Below, piece by piece: positions 24,438-36,400 of a stretch of 64,000 nucleotides of DNA. The translations under genes were made by a program, and so were the position numbers. The stretch's first letter is position 1. Each line of letters begins with the position of its first letter. The stretch lies in assembly GCA_903821635.1 (NCBI GenBank), contig CAIJLV010000138.1, forward strand, positions 1-64,000. Reading direction: 5' to 3'. The notes beneath the pieces are model-generated. The model worked only from the letters and a program-made list of their open reading frames with translations, made no database searches and was not told the DNA's origin. Source of the stretch: an uncultured Verrucomicrobiota bacterium. Its GTDB lineage: Bacteria > Verrucomicrobiota > Verrucomicrobiia > Limisphaerales > UBA9464.

Positions 24438-27400
24438 ATGTCTTCGCTCGCTCCCTTTTCCGCTATGAAATCGCTCCGTTTGGTTTTTCTCGGCACCACC
24501 CTGCTGGCCGGTTCGGGCGCGGTGGCCCAACCCGCCGCCCCGCCCGATGTCGTCGTCAGTGCGCCGGCTACCGTCGCGTCTGCCCGCAACATCCGCTTCC
24601 AGTTCGACGGCATTCCGTATGCCGACGTGGTGGAGCGGTTTGCGCAGATGGCCGGCAAGCCGCTGCTGTCGGACACCAATATCGTCGGTTCGCTCACCTA
24701 CGACGATCCGAATGCCTACAGCTACGTCGAGGCGCTCGACACGCTGAACCTCATGCTTGCCATGAAGGGCGTGATGCTGGTTGAGGATGGCAACAACCTG
24801 CGGTTGGTGCCGTTCAAGCAACTGCCGTCCATGCCGCTCCGCATCATGCGCGGCACGGAGAATGTGGGAGATGTGCGCCCCAACGAAGTCGTCACCGTCG
24901 TGCTCGACGTGAAGAACCTCGACGCCAAGGAAGTCGCGGATTCCCTCCTGCCGATGCTCTCTAATGCTGGGTCGGTCGCGACCCTAGGTCGGGGACGGGG
25001 ACTCGTGGTCACGGACCGGCTCGCGAATATCCAGCGGGTGCGCACGTTGATGACGACCATCGGCAACGAGCAGGCGGCCGACCGGCAGATGAAGACTTAC
25101 ACGCTGCTCAATGCGTCGGGCGCGATCGTATCGGATTTGCTCAATCGCACCTTCGGAGTCGCCACCGCGCCGAAGCGGACCTCCTTCAATCCGAACACCA
25201 AAGCGATGGACGTCCTGCCCCCGGACCCCAACGACTACATCACCTCGGTGTATGATGACGCGTCCCGCACGCTGGTGTTGTTTGGCCCCAATGAACGGCT
25301 TGGCCTCGCCGAAGAGCTCATCAACAAGTTCGAGCAGAAGGACGGCGCGGGCGGAGATGTCCGGATTTACCAACCGCAGACGATCAAAGCCGAGGAACTC
25401 GCCAGCATGATCCGGCAGGCGATTCCCGGCGTCGCGGGTCCGAACGAAACCGGCAGTGCCGCAGCTACCAAGGCGCGGGTCATCGCCGACAAGGAACAGA
25501 ACCGACTGATCGTGGCGGCGCCGCTGCCGGGCCAACTTGACCAGATCGAGCAACTCATTACGCGGGTGGACAAGGGAATCGTCGGCGCCGTGGGTGTCGG
25601 CGGCGAAAATGCCCTCGTGCCGACCCGCGGGGAGTCGATTCAGCTCACCAAGATTTTCCGGCCGCGTGCGACCGAGGCGACCAACGTCACCGCGATCCTC
25701 AAGCAGGCCCTGACCCGGAAGAACAAATCCGGCCAGGTCGTGACCTCGGCCAGCGTCAGCTACGATGGCGGCAGTCAGAGTGTGGTGGTGACCGGTTCGC
25801 CGGCGGACTTGCAGACCGCGAGCGACATTGTGTCGCAGTTGGAAACTGGTTCGAGCCAACCCACCCCGTTGCAAACGCGTTTTATTGAGGTCGGTTCGCC
25901 CGAGGAAGCCCGCCGCATCCAGCCACTCGTGGAGCAACTCTACCGGAACCAGAGCGCGGACGGGTCCACCTCGACCGTCGCGCACGCCAAAATCCTCGCC
26001 GACACGGAGTCCGGCCGCCTGATTGTCACCGCCAGCCAGGAGCATCTCCAACGCATTGAGAATCTGGTGACGCAACTGCGGGCTGACAAACCGCAGACCC
26101 AGACGCGGCGTTTGAAGGTCATTTCGCTCAAGAACAGCCGCACCGAAGCGGCGTTGCCCAATATCCAGAACCTCGTGAGCGAACGCATGGCGGACCGGCG
26201 TTTCGCGACCGTGCCCAAGCCTTCGCTGGTGGCCGATGTTCCCAACAACCGGCTGCTGGTCACGGCAACTGACGATCAATTGAAGGAGATCGAGGCCGTG
26301 GTGGGCATCGTGGACATCGCCCCGGTGCAGACGGAGCGCGAATTGAGTGTCATCCCGCTGCAAGCCAAGCAGGCCGCCGAAATCATTCCGCTGGTGACGC
26401 AACTCGTCGGCCAGTTGGCCGCCCCTGGCCAGTTGGCGCCGACGCTCATGGCGGACCCGACGGGCAAACAGATCATCGTGCTCGCCGTTGCCAAGGATCA
26501 GGAACGGATCCGCACGTTGGTGAAGCAGTTTGACGTCACCCCGGCGACTGCGGCTCCCCGGCAGTTCCGAGGCATCGAATTGTTCAGTCGCACCGCCGTG
26601 GAATTCACGCCGCTGGTGCAGCAGCTTTATCAGGAACAAGTCCGTGGCCAACCCGAGCCCGCGGGCGGCGCCGCCACCCTAATTGCCGAGGCGAAGAACA
26701 ACCGCATCATGGTCAGCGGCGCGGACAAGGAAATCGCCCGGGTCGAGGGTATCATCCGGCAACTGGATCCGGTGGAGAAGAAGGCGGCGAAGGAAGAGAC
26801 GCGCGTCATCCGCTTGAAGACGGCTTCCGCCACCGAATTGGTCGGGCTGGTGGAGAAGAGTCTCAACGCCCAGTCCCAACAGGTGAAGGTGTTGTTGGAT
26901 GCGCGCAGCAACAGTTTGGTCATCACCGGCGACCGGGCTGCCGTCGAAGCGGCGTGGCAAATGATCCAGCAACTCGACACGCGCCCCGAAGCCGGGCCGC
27001 GCGAGTTGAAGGTGATCGAACTCAAGTCCGCGGATGCAAATACCCTGGCGCCGACGGTGACCACGCTGTTCACGGAACTGCTCCGCGATCAACGGGGGGC
27101 GGATTACGTGACCGGCACCAAAATTGTCCCTGACCCGGTGGCCAACCGCCTGATCATCACCGGCGGCGCCGCGGAGATCGAACAGGTCGCCAGCATCGTG
27201 AACCGGCTCGACAACAGTCCCCAACAAGCGCCTGGGGCCCGTGTTTTCAAGTTGAACCAAGCGGAGGCTGGCATGATGGCTCCGATTGTTTCGAGCGCGA
27301 TGATGCGCTACGACCCGCGGGGTCTGCCGATCAAGCGGGTCACCGTCACGGCCGACGAAAAATCCAATTCCCTGATCGTCTCCGGCACGCGGACCGATTT

Positions 27401-30400
27401 GCAGGATGCGGAATCCGTCATCGAAAAACTCGACGGTGGCGGCGAGGCGGTTACCCGCGAAAAGCAGCTCCGCATTTTTGAGGTGAAGGGTGATCCCGAC
27501 GCCCTAGCGACGCTCTTGCAGAAAGTGTTCTCCGCGCAAAATCCGGGTCGGAATCTGAGCAGTGTGCTGAGCATCACGCCCGAGCCGGCGAGCAAGCGCC
27601 TGCTGGTGCTTGCTTCGCCCACGGTGCTTGCTCAGGTCGAGACGATGGTCACCGCGCTGGACGCCAAACCCGAGCAGGGCGTGCGTGAGCTGCACTCGGT
27701 GGAGTTGAAGAATGCGACCGCTGCCGACCTCATGACGAAGGTCAACCAGATCTACGCCGAGCAGTCGCAGGGCAAAACCCTCAAGCCGGCGACGATCTAT
27801 CCCGACGCGTCTGGCACCCGCTTGCTCGTTCAAGGCACAGACGAACAAGCCGCGAGCATTCAGCAGATTGTTAGCACGCTGGAAAGCCAGGTCCGGCCCG
27901 CCCGGGAAACCAAGGTGTTCGACCTCGGCAAGCTCGCCGAAGCGCAACGCCTCATGCCGTTGGTGCAGCAGCTTTACCGCGATCAACTTGCGAGCACCCC
28001 GCAACTGGGTTCGCCCGACGCCCAGATCGTCAGCGACGGCAAAACCGGACGCGTGTTCGTGAGTGCGCGCGCCGACCAGTTAAAAACGGTGGAAGACATC
28101 ATCGCACGCCTCCAGTTGAACGCCGGGCCCGGGCAGGCATCCCGCGAAACCAAGACCTTCGAAGTGGGCACCGCGGCGGACGTTCAGCGCCTGCACCCGC
28201 TCGTTCAGCAGCTCTATCAGGACCAGTGGAAGGACAAGCAAGACACCGATCCGGCCGACGCCCAGATTATGGCTGATCCCAAGGCGGGCCGCCTCATCAT
28301 TACGGGGAAACCCGAGCATTTGAAACAGATTGAGGCCATCCTCCAACAGCTCGGCACCGGCAAGGCGCGCACGGAAAATCGGCAGACGCGCATCATTGAT
28401 TTGACGACCGCCAGCGCGGTGGAACTCGCGACGACGGTGCGCACGCTTTACTTGGAGGAAGCCAAGGGGCGCTTAGGGGGATCCACTCCCGACACGCTCA
28501 TCACGCCCGACACCGGCGGCAATCGGCTCATCCTCGTGGGTGACACCAACGAGCTGGCCGCGGTCGAAGAAGTGGTCCGCAAACTCGATAAGGCTAGCGC
28601 CCAAAGCGCCTCAGCCCGCGTGTTCAAGATCAAGTCCGCCGAACCTGAAAAGGTCGCCGAAATCCTGACCACCTCTCTCGTGCGTTACGACGCCTACGGC
28701 CGGCCTCAAAAACGGGCCACGGTGTCGGTGGACGCCAAGACTCGCACGCTGATCGTGACCGGCGATCCGAAGGAATTGCAGGGCGTTTCCCTGATCATCG
28801 AACAGTTGGACCAATCGCTCGGCGAGGTGCCGGAACGTCGGACCAAAGTCATCACGCTGAAACAGGGCCGGGCGGCGACCCTTTCGCCCAAGGTGCGCCA
28901 GCTTTACGCGGACCGCATCAAGAGCCAGCCGGAGCTGTCCACGTCGGATATTCTCATTTTGGAAGAGGGCGAGAGCAACCAACTCATCATCGCCGGCAAC
29001 GACGCCCAGTTGAAGGTCGTGGACCAGATTGTGGACGAACTTCAATCCGCGCAGTTGACCCGCGTCGGCCGCGAAACTCGGCTGTTGTCCGTGGGCAGCG
29101 CCGATGAATTGGCCCGGCTTCAGCCGTTGGTCCAGCAACTCTACACCGACCGCTTCAAGGGGCGTGATGCGAGCGATCCGGCCGACGCGCAAATCATCCC
29201 CGATGCCAAAAACGCCCGCTTCATCGTGACCGCGCGCACGAACCACATTGAGGAAATTGAAGCGATTCTGACCCAGTTGCGGAGTAACGAAACCGCGTTT
29301 CAAGCGCGCGATACCCGGGTGTTTGACCTGACCACGGCCAACGCCGTGGAGCTCTCCACCACCGTGCGGACGCTCTATACCGAACAGGCCAAGAATCGGC
29401 CCGGTGCGCCGGCGGCCGACACGCTCATCACGCCCGACGTGAGCGGCAACCGCATCATCGTCACCGGTGGCACGAACGAACTGGCCGTGGTCGAAGACCT
29501 CATCCGCAAGCTCGACAAGGTCGGCAGCCAGAGCGCCTCGGCCCGCGTCTTCAAGATCAAGTCGGCGGAGCCCGAAAAGGTGGCGGAAATCCTTTCGACG
29601 TCGCTGGTGCGTTACGACGCCTACGGTCGGGCCCAGAAGCGCGTCACGGTTTCGGTCGATGCGAAGACTCGGACGCTGATTGTCACGGGGGATCCCAAGG
29701 AACTGGCTGGCGTTTCCCTGATCATTGAGCAGTTGGACCAGTCACTCGGGGAAGTTCCGGAGCGAAAGACCAAGGTGATCAATCTCAAGCAGGGGAAGGC
29801 CTTGGTGCTCTCGCCCAAGGTGCGCCAACTTTACGCGGATCGCATCAAGAGTCAGCCGGAGTTGACCACGTCGGACATCCTCATCTTGGAAGAGGCGGAG
29901 AGTAATCAACTCATCATCGCCGGCAACGACGCGCAATTGAAGGTCGTGGGGCAGATTGTGGATGAATTGCAGTCCGCGCAGTTGACCCGCGCCGCCCGCG
30001 AAACCCGGCTGTTGGAAGTGGGCAGCGCCGACGAACTCAGCCGCCTTCAGCCGTTGGTCCAGCAACTCTACACCGACCGTTTCAAAGGCCGGGACGCGAG
30101 CGATCCGGCCGACGCGCAGATTATTCCCGATGCCAAGAACGCCCGCTTCATCGTGACCGCGCGGACCAATCACCTCGCGGAGATTGAGGAGATCCTCGCC
30201 CAGTTGCGCAGCAACGACACCGCGTTCCAGCCACGGGACACCCGAGTGTTTGACCTGACCTCGGCCAACGCCGTGGAGCTCTCCACCACCGTGCGGACGC
30301 TCTATACCGAACAGGCCAAAAATCGGCCCGGTGCGCCGGCGGCCGACACGCTCATCACGCCTGACGTGAGCGGCAACCGCATCATCGTCACCGGCGGCAC

Positions 30401-33400
30401 GAATGAACTGGCCGTGGTCGAAGACCTCATTCGCAAGCTCGACAAGGTCGGGGCCCAGAGCTCGACCGCCCGGGTGTTCAAGGTGAAGTCCGCGGACCCG
30501 GACAAGGTGGCGGAAATCCTTGGCACCGCGCTGGTCCGTTACGATGCCTACGGTCGGCCACAGAAACGGGTCAGCGTGGTGACCGACCCGAAGACCCGCA
30601 CCATCATCGCAACTGGTGATCCGAAGGAGCTTCAGGCGGCGGCGGTCATTATTGAGCAGTTGGATTCGTCGCTCGGAGCGGAAGCCGGCCGGTCGATGCG
30701 GGTGTTGCCGCTGAAAGATCGGCGCGCCTCCGAGATTAGCGCCAAGATTCGGCAGGTGTATCAGGATCAAGCCCGCAATAACCCTGAGTTTGGCACGACG
30801 GAGCCGCTGATTTTGGATGATGCCTTGAGCAATCAACTGATCGTGGCGGGCAACGAAAAGCAGCTCAATGCCCTCGCGGAAATCACTACCCTATTGCAGG
30901 CCGGCGGCACGACCGGTGGCCGGCAGTCAAAGGTGTTCCCGTTGCAGCGCTCTTCCGCCACTACGCTGGCGGGGATGATCGCGCAGCTTTACGCGCGCCG
31001 CGGTCAGACCGGCGATCCATCGGAGTGGGTGCTCGCCAGCACGGGCGGCAATGAACGGACCCTGGTGGTGGAAGCTCGTCCGGCGGTGCTTGAGCGGATC
31101 GAGCAATTGGTCAAGGAGGTGGACGGTGCCGGGCCGGACGGGGAAAACGTGATCCAAACGGTGCACCTCGAAAAGGGGCGCGCCGAAGACCTCGCCGAGG
31201 CGGTCAACCGGGTGCTGAGCGCCCGCGGCGACGCCGCGACCACCCGGCGCGTCAGCATTACGCCGGTGGCGGGTGCCAACAGCCTGTTGCTCAACGGGCC
31301 GACCAACGCTGTCCAGCAGGTCATCGACGTGATCCGTGGCCTCGACAAGGAAGGCGCCGGCAGCAGTGACATCGAAGTGCGCATCTACAAACTCGAAAAT
31401 GGCAGCGCGCGGGAAGTTTCCAGTGTGCTCCAGCAGTTGCTCCAATCCGTGTCCCGTAATTTCCGGCGCAGCCCGACCGGGCCTGGGGATAACGAGGGGG
31501 CTGGCGGCCGGCGGACGCCGCAGACCAGCGTCTCCGTGGATGAGCGTTCCAACAGCCTCATCATCTCGGCGACCGAGACGCATTTCAAAGTGGTGGAGAA
31601 GATCCTGCCGACGCTCGACAAAGCCCCGGAGCGCTCCGACCGCGACGTGCAGTTTGTCTGGTTGCGCAAGGCCAAGGCCTACGATGTCTCCTCCAAACTC
31701 GACACCCTGTTCGAGGATCGGCCCCGCGCCGACCGGCCGGTGATCGAGCCTGACCTCACGGCGAATTCGCTGACGATCATCGCGAAGCGCGGCGACATTC
31801 CCCAGATTCAGGACCTGATTTCCCGCCTCGACGAACAGGGCAAGGAATCCGCCGTGCAAGTTCGGTTGCGCCCGCTTGACCGTGTGGCCGCCGACCAAAT
31901 GGCTAAGATGCTGGTCAGCATCTACCCTCAGGTTTCCGGCACACCGCTGCGCTTGGCCGACAAGGTTTCGCCGCCGGCCGAGAAGCAGGATGCCGAGGAA
32001 CTCAAGGCCCCCGAAGTGGTCATTGCCGTGGATAAGGCGGCCAACGCGCTGATACTTTCCGGTCCGGCGCAGGAGTTGGACGGCGTGGATCGGTTGGTCA
32101 CCGAGCTGTCGCTGAACTTCTACGGCAACGAATCCGAATTTCGCCTGTTTGCGATCAAGGATGCCGATCCGGTCATTGTCGCCCGCACCCTCACCGAATT
32201 GCTGCGCCAGGACCCGGTTCAAGTGCAGCAACCCGGTCAGCCACCCCAAGCCGTTGCGCCCAAACAACGCATCACCGTCGTCGCGGAACCGCGCACGCGC
32301 AGCGTCATCGTGCGCGCGCGGCCGACGGACTTCGCGTTGATGGAGTCGTTGATCAAGCAACTCGACAACGCGGGGCAGATTGCCCAGTTGGATTTTCGCG
32401 TCGTGCCCCTAACCAATGCACCGCCGGAGAAGTTGCTGCCCCTCGTTCAGCAGATGGTCACCCAGCTCAGCGCCAGCCGCCCGGGCGATCCCGTCACCGT
32501 GGCGGTCGATTCGCGTGGCCGGGGATTGGTAGTGATCGCCCGGGACACGATGGCGACCCAAGTCGAAAAGCTGATCCAGTCACTCGATACACCAGCCGCC
32601 CACGTCGAGGTCGAGGTTCAGATCGTGCCGCTGAAGCAGGCGAATGCCGTCCAGCTAGCGGCCGTATTGCGGGGCATGCTCCGCCCCGGCACCGCCGGCG
32701 AGTCGACGTTGGAATCACGCGAACTGCAGGAGCAGGTGCGCCGGCTCAAGGTGCGCAACCCGCAGGGCGAGACCGTGCTGCTGGACCTTACCAAACCGAT
32801 CAAAATCGCCACCGACCCCGCGGCCGGTGCCGGCGGCGGCAACCGCCTGCTGCTCACCTCGACGCCGGACAACCTCGCGGCGTTGACCGCGATCGTGGGG
32901 CTGATGGATTCGGTGCCGGTGCTCGACGGGGTAAAGCTTCGTTTCGTGCAGTTGGAGCACGCCGACGCGGCGGCGGTGGCGCAGACGCTGACCTCGGTTT
33001 TCACCCAGGGCCGCACCTTAGCGGTGGGCCCCGCTGGTCCCGGCGCGCAGCCGGCAGAGCAGGGGAAGGCGCTGGTGCAACCGCTGAACGTGGCGGTGGA
33101 TAACCGGAGCAATACGCTGATCTTGAGCGGTCAACCCGACAGTCTGGATCTGGCCCAAAAGCTGATCGCCGACTTGGATCGGGAATTGTTCCGCTACGTG
33201 ACGGACGTGCGAATGTTCCGGCTCAAGCACGCTTCGGCCACTCGCCTAGTCCCGTTGTTACAATCGGTCTTCACCGAGGGAGCGGCCGTGCCGGGCACCG
33301 AAGGTCTTTCCACCCAGATCACCCGCCTGCGCACCTTGAAGGATGGCGAACGCGGCAAAGTGAACCAGACGCCGAAGAATCGTCCCGCGCTGACCATTCA

Positions 33401-36400
33401 GGCGGACGACCAGTCCAACATCCTCATCGTCGCCGCCCGCAGTGACAATTTGCCGCTGATCGCCGACGTGATCGAGCAGCTCGACATCCCGGCGGCTTCC
33501 GGGTTGGAGACGGTCCGGGTTTATCCCCTCGAACACGCCGAGCCGGCGGCCGTGCAAAAGGTCTTGAGCGACCTCTTCACGGGGCCGCGCGCGACGTCGC
33601 TGCGCAACGAAGATCGCCCGGTGATCACCGTGGATGCGCGGACCGGTTCCCTCATTGTGGCGGGCAACAGCAAGGCGTTCGGCGTGATCGAGGGGTTGCT
33701 GAAGAGCTTGGATCAGAAGCTGCCATTTGATTTGCGTGACATCGCCTTCATTCCCCTCGAACACGCCGATGCGAATGTGGTGGCCCCCACGCTCCAGAAG
33801 TTGATGGATGCCCGGGTCACCCAGCGTGCGACGCTGAATCAGGGCCAAGCGGAAGCCTTGAAAGTCATCATCATGGCCGACCAGCGCAGTAACGCACTCA
33901 TCGTCGGCGGGGCGCGCGAAGGCTTCGAGTTGGTCCAAAACCTCGCGAAACAGCTTGATCAGGCGGCCCCCGCCTTGAGCGGACGGGTCCGCTTGATTCC
34001 GATGCAGTATGCCGATGCCCGCGTTGTTGCGAGCACGCTGAGCACGCTCTTTGAGCAGCGTTATGCCGCCCTCCGCACCGCCGATGTGCAGCGCAACAAG
34101 CCGATCATTCTGCCCGACACCCGCAGCAATTCGCTGTTGGTCGCCGCCAGCCAAGAGGATAACCGAACGCTCGACGACTTGTTGAAGCGGCTTGATGCCA
34201 AGCAGGACAACCCCGCCCTCACGCTCACGGTCCTGCCGCTGAAATTCAACGACTCGGCCCGCGTGGCGACGATGATCGAAAGCATTTTTTCCGCCCGGCA
34301 ACGCGCGCAGACGCTGCCCGGCTCCACCCCGCTGCCGAGCGAGCAGATCAAGCTGGAACCCGACCCGCTCAATAACGCGCTGATCGTTTCCGCCAGTAAG
34401 GAGAACCTGGAGCTCGTGCAAGGGCTGCTCCTCAAGTTGGATGCGGAACCCGTCATTCCGGGCGGCGTCTTCGAGACCTTCACCTTGGAATTTGCCGACG
34501 CCACGCGCATCTCCACTATCCTCAAGTCGCTCGTCGATCAGGGGCTTTACCGTCCAGGCCGGCCAGCCAACGCCTCGGGCCGGGGTGGCAATGCGGGCCG
34601 CGACACGCTGTCGATCAGTGTCGATCCGCGGAGCAATACGCTGATCGTCAGCGCCAGTCCGGAAAACCTCACGATCGTGCGTGAAGTTGTGAAACGGCTC
34701 GACGCCAAGGACCTCGCCGCCAATGCCGACGTAAAGCTCTATGCTCTCAAAAACGCTCGGGCGAGTTCCCTTGCGACGACTTTGCAGCAGTTTTTTCAGG
34801 CCAAGCGCACCGCCGACAGCATCGCGGTCAACGCCAACCAACGCTCCATTCCGGCAACCGTCATCGCCGACGATCGCATCAACTCGATCCTCGTCACCGG
34901 CGGCAAGGAGGCGTTCGACCTAGTGGATCGCATGTTGCCCCAACTGGATGGTGACAGTGTGTTTTCGCGGCTGAACTTCCGGGTGTTTCCGTTGAAGAAG
35001 GCGACGGCGCTGAAATTGCAGGCCACGCTCCAACCCATCTTCGCCAATCGCCCGCCCAAGGTCCGGGGCGAGCCGGTAGACCCGATCACCATCATCGCCG
35101 ACCAATGGGTGAATGCGTTGCTGGTTGGCGCCACGGTGGATGATTTGAGCACGGTGGCCTCCTTGATTGAGAAGCTCGACAGCGACCCGACGGAAACCGG
35201 CATCTCGATTCATGTGTTCCCGCTCGCCAAGGCCGACGCCCGCCGAGTGGCCACCACGGTGCAGGGGTTGTTCCGGGAGAATCTGCCCAACCAGATTCTG
35301 CCCATCACCGTTTCGGCGGATGAGCGGATCAACGCCATCGTCGTGTCCTGCGGTGAGACGGACGCCCAACGCATCGGTCAACTCGTCCAGAAACTCGACA
35401 CCGATCAGGTGGCGAAGGTCAGCGAAATTAAGGTGTTCCCGCTGCAGTTTGCCCGGGCCGAAGCCCTGGCTTCGATCCTCAATACGGCGTTGAACACCAA
35501 GCCGGTGGCGCTCAATGAGCAGAGCCCCAACGCGCAGTCGGTCCTGCAATTCATCACCCGCACCGAGCTCGGTCAGGAACTCGTCACGGCGGCGCTCAAG
35601 GAGTCGGTGCTCATCACCCCGGATCCGCGGATGAACTCGCTGATCGTCTCCGGCCCGGTGGATTACATGGGTCTATTAGAGCAGATCGTGACCCGGCTCG
35701 ACGCCAGCTCGCCGCAGGTGGCCAAGATCAAGGTCTTCTCCCTCCAGAACGCCGACGCTCGGCAGATGGCCGATGTCTTGACCCAGATGTTTCGCATGAC
35801 CCCGACCGGCGGTCCCGCCACTGGCCAACGTTCCGTGCAATACACGCTCGTGCGCAACCTCGCCGCTGACGCCGGCCCGGGCGAGGAGTCGATGGCTTCC
35901 GCCACGCTGGGCACAGCCGAGCAGAACGCGCTGACGGTCACCGTGGACCCACGGACCAACAGTTTGCTCGTCGGCGGCACCGATCATTATGTCACCCTTG
36001 TCTCCCAATTGATCGACACCCTCGATTCGAGCACGACGCACGAGCGAAATTCGGAAGTCATCCGCCTCAAAAATTCCCAAGCCTCGGAAGTCGCCCTCGC
36101 TATCCGCTCGTTCCTCGATCAGGAACGCCTAAAGCTGATCCAAGCGCTCGGAGTGGATGCGGCGGCGGCGGCTCAGCGCATGATGGACCAGGAAGTTGCC
36201 GTCGTTGCCGAGCAAACCAGCAATACCCTGCTGCTCTCAGCCAATCACCGTTATTTCGAGCAGGTGCGCCGGCTGATTGATGAACTCGACCAAGCCCAAC
36301 CACAGGTCCTCATCCAAGTGCTGCTCGCTGAGGTGACCCTCGACAACGCCACCGACCTCGGCGTCGAGTGGAGTCACAATGGCAGCAAGGGCGACGTGGC

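Noticed and set aside
24984-36080. Long antisense open frames of 100-550 codons across the secretin gene
   Set aside because: They mirror the modules of the real gene in another frame, are rich in His, Arg and Gly as expected from GC-rich antisense, and have no recognisable domains.
24888-36300. Reading the module array as several separate genes or as a CRISPR-like array
   Set aside because: A single frame runs through without stops. Repeats are protein modules of 65-105 residues with no constant spacer structure.
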